A DNA stretch of 64,000 bases from Bordetella genomosp. 13 (lineage in GTDB: Bacteria > Pseudomonadota > Gammaproteobacteria > Burkholderiales > Burkholderiaceae_B): positions 124,001 through 188,000 of the forward strand of contig NZ_VEHL01000001.1 of NCBI RefSeq assembly GCF_007679965.1, read 5' to 3'. Made by a program: the position numbers and the translations under genes. Numbering within the stretch: position 1 is the first letter of the stretch; the number at the start of each line of letters is the position of its first letter. The notes beneath the pieces were generated by a model. That model was not told the origin of the DNA. It saw only the letters and a list, made by a program, of their open reading frames with translations, and searched no databases. This document shows positions 36,204 through 44,613 of this stretch, piece after piece.

Positions 36204-36643
36204 GCGGGGTCCTGGAGGGGTTTGGCAAAGCGCATGGCGCCGGTGAGCATGCCCTGGCGGAAGTAGAAGCGCTGGGCCAGCGCGTTGGACAGGGCGGTGT
36301 CCAGCACCAGCCGCACGCAGCCTTCTCGGCGTGCGATGGCCTCCATCTCGTCCAGCAGGCGGGCTCCCCAGCGCTGGCCGCGACTCGTCTTGGACGAGAT
36401 GAGGTCGTCCACGTACAGGAAGCGGCCATAGACCAGGTTCTCCTGCACGCGGTAGCCCGACAGGGCCACGGGACGGCCGTCCTGCCAGGCGGCCATCAGG
36501 CGATAGCCCTCGGCGCGCTGGCGAGCGATACGAGCCATGAAATCGCTTTCATCGCGCAGGTGGGGCCGCAATTCGAGCATGACGGGAAAGCAGGCCCGCA
36601 GCTCGTCGGGCGTGTCTGCGTGGCGCAGGTCGGTGTGGTCCAT
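36200..36643 (-). CDS. GNAT-family N-acetyltransferase
   Basis: 147 aa from the chosen ATG. The acetyl-CoA loop is RGQRWGARLLDE, with FLYVDDLIS before it and ALAQRFYFRQGM after it, the standard GNAT core. Substrate unknown. No strong ribosome site marks a start; ATGs at 36706 and 36772 are in frame but would reach into the regulator promoter. Coupled to azoR. Confidence 0.8.
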   Translation of the reverse strand: MDHTDLRHADTPDELRACFPVMLELRPHLRDESDFMARIARQRAEGYRLMAAWQDGRPVALSGYRVQENLVYGRFLYVDDLISSKTSRGQRWGARLLDEMEAIARREGCVRLVLDTALSNALAQRFYFRQGMLTGAMRFAKPLQDPA

Positions 36644-36762
36644 GATGATGTGGCTATCGGGTTCGGGGGCCGGCGCCTGTCGAGACGACGGTTGCGATGG
36701 ATACATGCTAAAAGCCCGATGCCATAATAAGAAGAGCCAAGAATTAACTGGGTGACTGGTCC

Positions 36763-38202
36763 ATGATCTCACTGCCCTTCGGTGGACTGCCGCCGCTGGA
36801 TCCCAATGCCGCCGAGCCGTTGTACCGGCAGATCTACTCGCGCTTCTGTCACGCCATCGCGGCAGGCCTGCTGGAATCGGGCCAGCGCATTCCGTCGGCG
36901 CGCGCCCTGGCCGCCGAGCTGGGCCTTGCGCGCGGCACCATCGAGACCGCCTATGGCCTGCTGGCCGCGGAAGGCTACATCCAGGCGCGCGGCCAGGCCG
37001 GCACGGTAGTGGCGCCGGACCTGAAGGCTCGCACGCCCGCGGCGCCGCCGCCTGCCGACCCCCTGCCGGTGCGCAGGACGCTGGATGCCTCGCTGGCGCT
37101 CGCTTCCACGAACGGCACCGTGCCCCCCTTCCAGATGGGCGTACCGGCCCTGGACGCCTTTCCGCGCAAGATCTGGGCGCGGCTGGGCGCGCGCAGCATC
37201 CGGGCCATGCAGGCCGGCGACATGCTGTATCCGCCCCTGGCCGGGCTGCCGGCGCTGCGCACCGCCATCGCGGCCTATCTGCAGGTGGCGCGCGGCATCG
37301 CCTGCGCGCCTCGGCAGGTGTTCGTCACGTCGGGCTACCGCCATTCCCTGGACCTGGTCGCGCGCACGCTGTTCAGGCCCGGCGACCGCGTCTGGATCGA
37401 GGATCCGTGCTATCCGCCAACCCGTGACGTGCTGCGCCAGGCCGGCCTGCTTGCGCAACCCGTGGCCGTGGACGGCGAAGGTGTGAACGTGGCGCGCGGC
37501 ATCGAGATCGCGCCACAGGCGAGCGGCGTGGTCGTCACGCCGGCGCACCAAAGTCCGCTGTCGGTGTCGTTGTCGCTGCCCCGCCGGCAGATCCTGCTGG
37601 ACTGGGCCGCGCGCGAGGGCGCGTGGATCGTCGAGGACGACTACGACGGCGAATACCGCTACGTCAGCCGTCCGTTGCCGGCGCTCAAGAGCCTGGATCG
37701 CGATGGCCGGGTGCTGTATGCCGGCACCTTCAGCAAGGTGCTGTTTCCCGCGCTGCGCCTGGCTTACCTGGTGGTGCCGCATGCCGAGGTGGCGCGCTTC
37801 GAGGAGGTCAGCAGCGCCGTGACGGGCGGCAGCCCCGGGCTGACGCAGGAGACCGTGGCGGCGTTCATTGAACAGGGGCATTTCGCCCGCCACATCCAGC
37901 GCATGCGCAAGCTGTACGGCGAGCGCCGCCAGGCCGCGGCGCGTGGCCTGGAACGCGCGCTGCGGCCGCACGCGCGCATCGAGCCGCAGCCCGGGGGCAT
38001 GCACCTGATCCTGCGGCTGCGCAAGGGCCTGTCGGACAGCGAACTGGCCGCGCGGCTGCGCGAACGAGGCCTGTACGCGCACGCCCTGTCGGACTGGGCC
38101 ATCGAGGCGGCGGTCGAGCCCGGCCTGCTGGTGGGCTTCACCAACATCGCCAGCGAGGCCGAGGCGCACCTGCTGGGCAGGCAGGTACTGGAATCGATAT
38201 AG
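36763..38202 (+). CDS. MocR/PdxR-type GntR regulator with aminotransferase domain
   Basis: 479 aa. A GntR winged helix (about residues 15-80: IPSARALAAELGLARGTIET) is joined by a Pro/Ala linker to a fold-type I aminotransferase-like domain (about 110-475). The PLP lysine is K325 in GTFSKVLFPALR. MocR proteins use PLP as a sensor and regulate vitamin B6, amino acid or detoxification genes. It is divergent from the azoR/GNAT pair, its likely target. Confidence 0.9.
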   Translation: MISLPFGGLPPLDPNAAEPLYRQIYSRFCHAIAAGLLESGQRIPSARALAAELGLARGTIETAYGLLAAEGYIQARGQAGTVVAPDLKARTPAAPPPADPLPVRRTLDASLALASTNGTVPPFQMGVPALDAFPRKIWARLGARSIRAMQAGDMLYPPLAGLPALRTAIAAYLQVARGIACAPRQVFVTSGYRHSLDLVARTLFRPGDRVWIEDPCYPPTRDVLRQAGLLAQPVAVDGEGVNVARGIEIAPQASGVVVTPAHQSPLSVSLSLPRRQILLDWAAREGAWIVEDDYDGEYRYVSRPLPALKSLDRDGRVLYAGTFSKVLFPALRLAYLVVPHAEVARFEEVSSAVTGGSPGLTQETVAAFIEQGHFARHIQRMRKLYGERRQAAARGLERALRPHARIEPQPGGMHLILRLRKGLSDSELAARLRERGLYAHALSDWAIEAAVEPGLLVGFTNIASEAEAHLLGRQVLESI

Positions 38203-38224
38203 GCGAGGTGAGGCCGATTGACGG

Positions 38225-38240
38225 GGCCACGCGCGTGGCC
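38225..38240. repeat. 16-bp perfect palindrome after the MocR gene
   Basis: GGCCACGCGCGTGGCC, 22 bases after the stop codon. It can form a strong hairpin but no T-run follows, so it is at best a weak terminator. The rest of the region between the MocR and AhpD-like genes shows nothing clear. Confidence 0.4.
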
Positions 38241-38398
38241 TCGCCATGGGCCCACCTGGCCCGCGCGTGTCCGCTAGGAAAGGCGCCAGGCCGTGGCATG
38301 GCCCAGTCGGCGAGCCATTTCTTGGCTCTGGTCCCCTGCCATGCGGTGGTGCAACATTCGTGGCGTTGTTATCTGCGTCTTCTTGCACAGGAATCACC

Positions 38399-38860
38399 AT
38401 GACCCAACGCATCGATCCCGCCAAGGCCTCGCCCAAGGCCTACCAGTCCCTCTATCCCGCCTTCGCCTACTTCCAGGATTGCAGCCTGCCCCTCGAGCTG
38501 ATCGACCTGGCCTACCTGCGCGTGTCGCAGATCAACGGCTGCGCCTATTGCATCGACAAGCACTCGGCCGACCTGATCGCGCGCGGCATGCCCGTATCCA
38601 AGCTGTTGCTGGTGCCGGTGTGGCACGAGGCCGAGGCGCTGTTCAGCGCCCAGGAGCGCGCCGCGTTGGCCTGGTCCGAATCGCTGACGCGGCTGGAGCA
38701 GACCGGCGCGCCGGACGAGGCCTACGAGCAAGCCGCCGCCGTGTTCAGCGAGCGCGAACTGGCCGATCTGTCGATCGCCATCGCGCTGATGAACGCGGCG
38801 AACCGCCTGGGCGTGGGCTTTCGCAAGACGCCGGGCGCGGTGGGCAAACTGGCGGCCTGA
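38399..38860 (+). CDS. AhpD-like carboxymuconolactone-decarboxylase-family protein
   Basis: 153 aa, all-helical family. The redox motif is INGCAYCIDKHSADL (C-x2-C-x3-H) as in AhpD-type alkylhydroperoxidases, with ALAWSESLTRL following. It probably reduces peroxides or acts as a thiol-based redox protein. The ATG at 38399 gives the family N-terminus; AGGA is the only ribosome-site trace. Near azoR and a quinone-reductase-like gene, which suggests an oxidative or electrophile stress neighbourhood. Confidence 0.88.
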   Translation: MTQRIDPAKASPKAYQSLYPAFAYFQDCSLPLELIDLAYLRVSQINGCAYCIDKHSADLIARGMPVSKLLLVPVWHEAEALFSAQERAALAWSESLTRLEQTGAPDEAYEQAAAVFSERELADLSIAIALMNAANRLGVGFRKTPGAVGKLAA

Positions 38861-38865
38861 GCGCG

Positions 38866-39873
38866 TCAGAATCCTTCCAGCACGATCTTGCCGCGCGCCT
38901 TGCCGCTTTCCAGCATGGCGTGGGCCCGCCGCATGTTCTGGGCGTTGATGACGCCGTAGTGCTCGCCCATGGTGGTCTTGAGCACGCCGCTGTCGACCAG
39001 CGCGGCCACGCGTTCCAGGATGTCGTGCTGGCGCTGCATGTCGTCCGTCTCGAAGATCGAGCGCGTGAACATCAGTTCCCAGTGCAGCGAGGCCGACTTG
39101 CGCTTGAGCGGCAGCGCGTCCAGCGTGGCGGGATCGTCGATCAGGGCCAGGCGGCCTTGCGGCGCCAGCGCCTCGACCAACTGCGGATAGTGCGTGTCGG
39201 TGTGGGTCAGGCTGGCGATGTAGTGGGCCGGCCCGGCGCCGATCCGCTGCAGCTGTTCGGCCATCGGCTTGCCGTGGTCGATCACGTGGTGCGCGCCCAG
39301 GTCCTGCACCCACTGGCGCGTTTCGGCGCGCGAGGCCGTGCCGATCACGGTCAGCTTGGTCAGCTTGCGCGCCAGCTGCACCAGGATGGAGCCCACGCCG
39401 CCGGCCGCGCCGGTGACCAGCAGGTTCTTGCCGGCGCCGCCGTCCTCGGCCACGCCCAGGCGGTCGAACAGCAGTTCCCAGGCGGTCAGCGAGGTCAGCG
39501 GCAGCGCGGCGGCCTGCGCGTCGGACAGGCTGGCGGGCTTGTGGCCGGCGATGCGCTCGTCCACCAGGCTGTATTGGGCATGGTTGCCCGGGCGCAGCAG
39601 CGATCCGGCGAAATACACGGTGTCGCCGGCCTTGAACAGCGTGACGTCGCTGCCGACCTTCTCGACGATGCCCACGGCATCCCAGCCCAGCACGCGTGCG
39701 TCCTCCACGGCGAAGAAGGCGCGCACCTTGGTGTCGACCGGGTTGACGGCCACGGCGCGCACGCCGACCAGCAGGTCGCGCGGGCCGGGCGTTGGGATGG
39801 GCAGGTCGATGAGGTCCAGCGAGCGGGGATCGTCGAGCGTCAGGCCGTGCTTGGTGTAGGCGATGGCTTTCAT
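38866..39873 (-). CDS. Medium-chain dehydrogenase/reductase, quinone-oxidoreductase-like
   Basis: 335 aa, of the zinc-type alcohol dehydrogenase family protein group. The NADPH-binding motif is VTGAAGGVGSILVQLA (about residue 153). GWDAVGIVEKVGSDV and KAGDTVYFAGS are family parts. The catalytic zinc cysteines of true alcohol dehydrogenases are not apparent, so a zeta-crystallin-like quinone or enone reductase is likely. It is divergent from a LysR gene, its probable regulator. Confidence 0.88.
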   Translation of the reverse strand: MKAIAYTKHGLTLDDPRSLDLIDLPIPTPGPRDLLVGVRAVAVNPVDTKVRAFFAVEDARVLGWDAVGIVEKVGSDVTLFKAGDTVYFAGSLLRPGNHAQYSLVDERIAGHKPASLSDAQAAALPLTSLTAWELLFDRLGVAEDGGAGKNLLVTGAAGGVGSILVQLARKLTKLTVIGTASRAETRQWVQDLGAHHVIDHGKPMAEQLQRIGAGPAHYIASLTHTDTHYPQLVEALAPQGRLALIDDPATLDALPLKRKSASLHWELMFTRSIFETDDMQRQHDILERVAALVDSGVLKTTMGEHYGVINAQNMRRAHAMLESGKARGKIVLEGF

Positions 39874-39973
39874 GAGGTGCGTGTCCAGGTTGGAAGTGAA
39901 TGGCCGTTGCGAGCCGTGGAGGCCATATTGCGCCGCCGCCAGCTATCCGGAAAGCGTTAAGATCAGCCAAGAC

Positions 39974-39992
39974 TTTCACTTCTGGAGTGAAA
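39974..39992. promoter_or_regulatory. Palindrome overlapping the LysR ribosome site
   Basis: TTTCACT-TCTGG-AGTGAAA, a perfect 7-bp dyad that covers the Shine-Dalgarno-like GGAG and ends at the A immediately before the ATG. It could be an autoregulatory operator or an mRNA hairpin controlling translation. The divergent reductase gene starts about 100 bases away. Confidence 0.5.
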
Positions 39993-40916
39993 ATGATCCG
40001 GCTGGACGATCTGGCATTGTTCGTGCGTTCCGCGGCCCTGGGCAGCTTTTCCAACGCCGCCCGCGAGGCCGACCTGCTGCCCGGCCAGGTCAGCGCCGCA
40101 GTGAAGCGGCTGGAGCGCGAACTGGACATCCGCCTGTTCGCACGCTCTACGCGCAGCCTGCGCCTGACGGCCGAGGGCGAGCGCTACCTGCCCTACGCAC
40201 AGGATACGCTGGCCACGCTGGAAGAAGGGCGCGACCGCCTGCATGGCGACGGCGCGCGGCTGGGCGGCGTGCTGCAGGTGGCCGCGCCGTCCGACCTGGG
40301 ACGCAACGTACTGCTGCCCTGGCTGACCACGTTCCGCCATACGCATCCGGCACTGACGCTGCGCCTGCACGTGTCCGACGCCATTGCCGACGTGTTCCGC
40401 GATCCCGTCGACGTGGCGATACGCTATGGCCGCCTGGAAGATGCCAGCTACATCGCGCTGCCGCTGGCGCCCGACAACCGCCGCGTGCTGGTGGCGTCGC
40501 CGGATTACGTGCGGAGGCAGGGCCGGCCGCAGTCGCCGGACGATCTCGCCCGGCACGCCTGCCTGCCGTTCCTGATCGGCGGACGTGTCTACGACAAATG
40601 GGTTTTTCCACAGCCCGCCGGCCCGCATCGGCTGGTGGAAGTGGGCGGGCGCCTGTATGCCGACGACGGCGAGGTGGTGCGGCGCTGGGCGCTGGCGGGC
40701 GAGGGCATCGCGTACAAATCGTGGCTGGACGTGGGCGATGACGTGCGCGCGGGCCGCCTGGAAGTGCTGCTGCCGCAGGTGCGCGGCGAGGCCGCGCCGC
40801 TGGTGCTGGTGTGCCCGCACCGCAAGCAGTATTCGCCGGCGGTGCAGCAGTTGCAGCGCCTGCTGCATGCACGCTGTACGGCGCTGACCGCGCAATTGCC
40901 GGAACCCGCGGCCTGA
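39993..40916 (+). CDS. LysR-family transcriptional regulator
   Basis: 307 aa. HTH at about residues 3-62 (LALFVRSAALGSFSNAARE, LPGQVSAAVKRLERELDIRLF) with the substrate domain from about residue 90; it resembles the DsdC/PgrR-like group of oxidoreductase-linked LysR proteins. The ATG at 39993 has GGAG upstream. It is divergent from the quinone-oxidoreductase-like gene. Confidence 0.9.
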   Translation: MIRLDDLALFVRSAALGSFSNAAREADLLPGQVSAAVKRLERELDIRLFARSTRSLRLTAEGERYLPYAQDTLATLEEGRDRLHGDGARLGGVLQVAAPSDLGRNVLLPWLTTFRHTHPALTLRLHVSDAIADVFRDPVDVAIRYGRLEDASYIALPLAPDNRRVLVASPDYVRRQGRPQSPDDLARHACLPFLIGGRVYDKWVFPQPAGPHRLVEVGGRLYADDGEVVRRWALAGEGIAYKSWLDVGDDVRAGRLEVLLPQVRGEAAPLVLVCPHRKQYSPAVQQLQRLLHARCTALTAQLPEPAA

Positions 40917-40973
40917 CGGCGCGGTCGTACTCCTAGGACAACGCGGCCGCGTGCCGCCCTGGAGAACCCGATC

Positions 40974-41816
40974 ATGTGCCGTTGGATGGCTTACACCGGA
41001 AGTCCCTTGCAGTTGGAAAGCGTCATCTTCAAGGCCCAGCATTCGTTGATCGAACAGAGCCTGCATGCGCGCATGGCCACGACCACCACCAACGGCGACG
41101 GGTTCGGCCTGGGCTGGTACGGGCCGCGCGACGAGATCCCGTTCCGCTACCGCAGCGTGCATCCCGCCTGGAACGACCGCAATCTGCACGAGGCCGCGCG
41201 CGCCATCTGGGCGCCGATGTTCGTGGCGCACGTGCGCGCGGCCACCGGCACGCCGGTGCAGGAGACCAACTGCCATCCGTTCCGCCATGGCAAGTGGCTG
41301 TTCGTGCACAACGGCCTCATCCGCAACTTCGCGTTGCTGCGGCGCGAGCTGATCCTGAAGGTCGCGCCGGAGTACTTCGGCGCGATGGAAGGCTCGACGG
41401 ATTCGGAAGTGATGTTCCTGCTGGCGCTGACCTATGGGCTGGAAACAGACCCGCTGTGCGCGCTGGAACGCATGGCGGCCGTGGTGGAACAGGTCGGCGG
41501 CAGCCTGGGCGTGGAGCACCCCTTGACCATGACGGTGTGCGTGACCGATGGCCAGCGGTTGACGGCCGTGCGCTATTCCAGCGAGCGCGATTCGCGCACG
41601 CTGTTCCACAATGCCTCGGTGCGCCATCTGCGCGAGTTGTACCCGGACGACCCACGCATCGCGGCGCTGGACGACGACGCCTACCTGCTGCTGTCCGAGC
41701 CCTTGAGCGACCGCGTGGACGCGTGGCAGGAGGTGCCCGAATCCACCGCCGTCGTGGTGTCGGGCGGCGACCTGCGTGCGGTCCCGTTCGTGCCGGTACT
41801 GCCGCAAGCCGGTTGA
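40974..41816 (+). CDS. Class II glutamine amidotransferase, YafJ-like
   Basis: 280 aa. It starts MCRWMAYTG, so removal of Met exposes the Cys2 nucleophile of the Ntn glutaminase fold; NGDGFGLGWYG and HVRAATGTPVQETNCHPF are family motifs. It is a stand-alone glutaminase domain with no synthetase part; the acceptor of the ammonia is unknown. Possibly co-transcribed with the thioesterase 57 bases downstream. Confidence 0.88.
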   Translation: MCRWMAYTGSPLQLESVIFKAQHSLIEQSLHARMATTTTNGDGFGLGWYGPRDEIPFRYRSVHPAWNDRNLHEAARAIWAPMFVAHVRAATGTPVQETNCHPFRHGKWLFVHNGLIRNFALLRRELILKVAPEYFGAMEGSTDSEVMFLLALTYGLETDPLCALERMAAVVEQVGGSLGVEHPLTMTVCVTDGQRLTAVRYSSERDSRTLFHNASVRHLRELYPDDPRIAALDDDAYLLLSEPLSDRVDAWQEVPESTAVVVSGGDLRAVPFVPVLPQAG

Positions 41817-41873
41817 GCGCTCATCGGCACAAGCCCTGTATTCTTGCCGTTTCCCATTGAATCCTCGGCAGCC

Positions 41874-42356
41874 ATGACGACTTTGCCCAGTACCACGCTG
41901 ACCGTCGATCCGCAGTGGATCGATTCGTATGGCCACATGAACGCCGCGCATTACGTCGGCGTGTTCGATCGCATCGGCTTCGAGCTGCTGGGGCAGTTCG
42001 GCGTCGGGCACGAATACACGCGGACCGCGCGGTGCGGCATCTACACGATGAACATCCAGGTCGCCTACATGCGCGAAGTGCTGGCGGGAGATCCGCTGAT
42101 GTTGCGCGTCCGCATACTGGAGTCGGATGACAAGCGCCTGCTGGCGCTGATGGAACTGTGGCAGACGCGCGATGATTACCTGGCGGCCACGATGGAGCAG
42201 CTATCGCTGCACGTGGATCTGCAGACCCGCAAGGCCCGGCCCTTCGCGCCGGAACTGGCCGCGCGGCTGGCGCGGGCCGCCACGGACCATGCCGGGGAAC
42301 CCTTGCCGCCCGGGTACCGGCGCATCCTGCCCTTGAAGCGGCCCGCATCACTTTAA
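41874..42356 (+). CDS. Hotdog-fold thioesterase (4-hydroxybenzoyl-CoA type)
   Basis: 160 aa. The motif WIDSYGHMNAAHYVGVFD contains the catalytic Asp/His region of 4HBT-type thioesterases, and IQVAYMREVLAGDPLMLRV is the hotdog strand. It probably hydrolyses an acyl- or betainyl-CoA; the substrate cannot be read. The start at 41874 gives MTTLPS; an ATG ten codons earlier lacks a better ribosome site. Confidence 0.85.
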   Translation: MTTLPSTTLTVDPQWIDSYGHMNAAHYVGVFDRIGFELLGQFGVGHEYTRTARCGIYTMNIQVAYMREVLAGDPLMLRVRILESDDKRLLALMELWQTRDDYLAATMEQLSLHVDLQTRKARPFAPELAARLARAATDHAGEPLPPGYRRILPLKRPASL

Positions 42357-42381
42357 GCGGGTCCGGCCCTTCAAAGACAAT

Positions 42382-42403
42382 GCCCCTGTCGTGTCGACGG
42401 GGC
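42382..42403. terminator. Possible bidirectional hairpin between convergent genes
   Basis: GCCCC-T-GTCG, loop TGT, CGAC-GGGGC: a nine-pair stem with one bulged T, between the thioesterase and DUF4168 stops. No long T-run on either side, so it is a weak call. Confidence 0.35.
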
Positions 42404-42413
42404 GTGCGGCGCG

Positions 42414-42815
42414 TCAGCGCGCGCCGCCTTGCTGTTGCTGCACCATGCCCATCACGCGCTGCTGCAGTTGGGGATCCTGCTGGATGGCCTGGCTGATGCC
42501 GTTGAACTCGTCCACCGTCATGCCGTCGGCATTCACTGTACGCACCATCTTCTGGTCGGCTTCCTTCAGCAGTTGCTGGCGGGAGCTGTCATCGGATGCT
42601 GCCTGGACACGAGGGCGATATTCGTCGGCCACCATGGCGACCTTCTGGGATGCGCTGGCGAACTTCTGCAACTGCGCCTCCGAAGGTTGAACCGCTGCCG
42701 GTTGCTGGGGTTGCTGGCTGGGCGTGGCGGCGCTGCCTTGCGCCATCGCGGGGGCCACAGTCAGGCCAGCGGCCAGGATGGCTGCCGACAGGAGTGCTTG
42801 CGTGGTTCGCTGCAT
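42414..42815 (-). CDS. DUF4168-family exported protein
   Basis: 133 aa. A signal peptide (TTQALLSAAILAAGLTVAPAMAQ) is followed by a Gln/Pro/Ala-rich linker, then a helical DUF4168-like part (LQKFASASQKVAMVADEYRP, DEFNGISQAIQQDPQLQQRV). Periplasmic, function unknown. The start at 42815 follows AAAGGAGCTCAT. The C-terminus ends in a Gln-rich MVQQQQGGAR. Confidence 0.8.
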   Translation of the reverse strand: MQRTTQALLSAAILAAGLTVAPAMAQGSAATPSQQPQQPAAVQPSEAQLQKFASASQKVAMVADEYRPRVQAASDDSSRQQLLKEADQKMVRTVNADGMTVDEFNGISQAIQQDPQLQQRVMGMVQQQQGGAR

Positions 42816-42987
42816 ATGAGCTCCTTTTCCGTTGCGTTGCTCGGCCTTCAATGGTCGCAAGCGAGGCGGCAAGGTTCAAGTTTCGCGATGTTTTTGCATG
42901 TGTCGGCACGGCGCTTGCGGCGTGCCAGTCCCTGCCCACCGGGAGGCGGCGCATTGGCACGGCGCGTCGGACTTGCATTTCGGAACA

Positions 42988-43455
42988 TCAAAACCGCAGG
43001 TACGTGCGCTGCGCCGACCAACGTACCCCTGCGCGCACGCGCGCCACGCCGTGCCGCAGGATCGCGCGATACGGGCCATGCGTGCCCTGCACCTCGCGCA
43101 CGCCGACCACCATGAGCAGTGCGTCGCCTTGCTGCAGCCTGCGCACCATCGGCCGCGATTGCAGGCGCGGGCGCTGCTCGGTCATCACGCATTCGCCGCC
43201 CGAGAAATCCCGCGCATCCGACAGCAGCACGGTCAGCACCAGTACATGGCCTGCATCTGGGGCTTCCGCGCAGGCCAGGGGCTCGAACTGGTCCTCCCGC
43301 AGGCAGGCGATGCGATAAGCCGCGTCGATGCCATCGCGCAGGCGTTGGCACTGCCCGGCGTCGAACAGGCGCGGCAACACGGCATGACCATCCGCCTGCA
43401 ACCGCGCGCGCAGCGCCGCGTTGTCGCGGTCGTGCAGCAGTTCGGCCAGCGTCAT
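42988..43455 (-). CDS. Short 2OG-Fe(II) oxygenase-like protein lacking the HxD iron motif
   Basis: 155 aa. Its C-terminal half matches the 2OG-Fe(II) oxygenase encoded at 45269-45961: DFSGGECVMTEQ, LQQGDALLMV, and ILRHGVARVRAGVR with the distal His (H135) and 2-oxoglutarate Arg. About 75 residues that carry the HQD iron ligands and preceding helices in the longer homologue are missing, and no H-x-D occurs anywhere in residues 1-80. The ATG overlaps the ada stop, so it is co-translated with the Ada-like protein. Either a non-catalytic remnant or a divergent enzyme. Confidence 0.7.
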   Translation of the reverse strand: MTLAELLHDRDNAALRARLQADGHAVLPRLFDAGQCQRLRDGIDAAYRIACLREDQFEPLACAEAPDAGHVLVLTVLLSDARDFSGGECVMTEQRPRLQSRPMVRRLQQGDALLMVVGVREVQGTHGPYRAILRHGVARVRAGVRWSAQRTYLRF

Positions 43456-44525
43456 GCGGTTTCCTCGCGGTCGAGCAGTTCGCGCTTGCGCGCCACGCCC
43501 CAGCGATAGCCGGACAGGGCGCCGTCGCTGCGCACCACGCGGTGGCATGGAATGGCCACGGCGATGCGGTTGCCGGCGCAGGCCTGCGCCACGGCGCGCA
43601 CCGCCCTGGGCAGGCCGATGCGCTGCGCGATCTCGGCGTAGGTGGCGGTGCGGCCCGGCGGAATCTCGCGCAGCGCCTGCCACACGCGCTCCTGGAAGGC
43701 CGTGCCGCGCACGTCCAGCGGCAGGTTCAAGCCCAGCGCGGGCGCTTCCACCATGCCGATGACCTGCGCCACCACCTGTTCGAAATCGGCGTCTCCGCCG
43801 ATCAACCGGGCCTTGGGAAACTGGTCCTGCAACTCGCGCACCAGGGTGTCGGGATCGTCGCCCAGCAGGATCGCGCAGACGCCCCGCGCGCTTTGCGCCA
43901 CGACGATGGCGCCCAGGCTGCATTGCGCCGCCGCGAAGCGGATCTCGCTGTTGCTGCCGCCGTCGCGATAGTCGCTGGGGCGCATGCCCAGCAGGCGGTC
44001 GGCACGTTCGTAGAAGCGGCTGTTGGAATTGAAGCCGGCCTCGTAGATGGCGTCGGTGATGCTGGCCTTGGCCGCGCCCAGCTGTTGCCGCATGCGCCGC
44101 GCGACGTGCGCGGCGGCGTAGGCCTTGGGCGTCAGGCCTGTCTCGGCCTTGAACACGCGGTGGAAGTGATACGGGCTCATGCCGGCGCGCACGGCCAGTT
44201 CCTGCAGCGTTGGGGCGGTTTCGGCCTGTTCGATGTAGCGGCAGCTGTCGGCCACCAGCGCGGCGTGCCGGGCCGCGGCCTCGGTGCGGTCGGGCGCCGC
44301 GCGGCGGCTGGGACGGTAGCCGGCCGCCTCGGCGGCTTCGGCGGAGTCGAAGAACACCACGTTCTCGGGACGAGGCAGGCGCGCCGCGCTGCTGGGCCGC
44401 GCATATACGCCCGTGGTCGTCACCGCATAGACGAAGCGCGTGTCCGCGGCAGGATCGCGCGCCAGCACCGCGGCCCAGCGCGGATCGCTTTCGGTATTCG
44501 CAGGGGCGGCTTGGAGGCGGGGCAT
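43452..44525 (-). CDS. ada: Ada-like protein: degenerate N-domain, AraC HTH, O6-alkylguanine transferase
   Basis: 357 aa, the full Ada layout. Residues 12-80 match the Ada metal-binding domain (DPRWAAVLARDP), but the four zinc cysteines, including the methylphosphotriester acceptor, are replaced: A42, S46, S73 and A76. The AraC-type HTH (about 85-185; MSPYHFHRVFKAETGLTPKAY) looks intact. The C-terminal transferase (about 190-355) keeps RGTAFQERVWQAL and PCHRV with the acceptor C327. It should still remove O6-methyl groups from guanine, but cannot be switched on by phosphotriester methylation in the E. coli way. Confidence 0.88.
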   Translation of the reverse strand: MPRLQAAPANTESDPRWAAVLARDPAADTRFVYAVTTTGVYARPSSAARLPRPENVVFFDSAEAAEAAGYRPSRRAAPDRTEAAARHAALVADSCRYIEQAETAPTLQELAVRAGMSPYHFHRVFKAETGLTPKAYAAAHVARRMRQQLGAAKASITDAIYEAGFNSNSRFYERADRLLGMRPSDYRDGGSNSEIRFAAAQCSLGAIVVAQSARGVCAILLGDDPDTLVRELQDQFPKARLIGGDADFEQVVAQVIGMVEAPALGLNLPLDVRGTAFQERVWQALREIPPGRTATYAEIAQRIGLPRAVRAVAQACAGNRIAVAIPCHRVVRSDGALSGYRWGVARKRELLDREETA

Positions 44526-44613
44526 GGCGTAGGCTCGTGGCTGGGGGTATGGACACTGTAGTGCGGCGCGCCCGCCGCGGCGCTCCGAAGCTTGCGGTCG
44601 AATTCGCCGCCCG

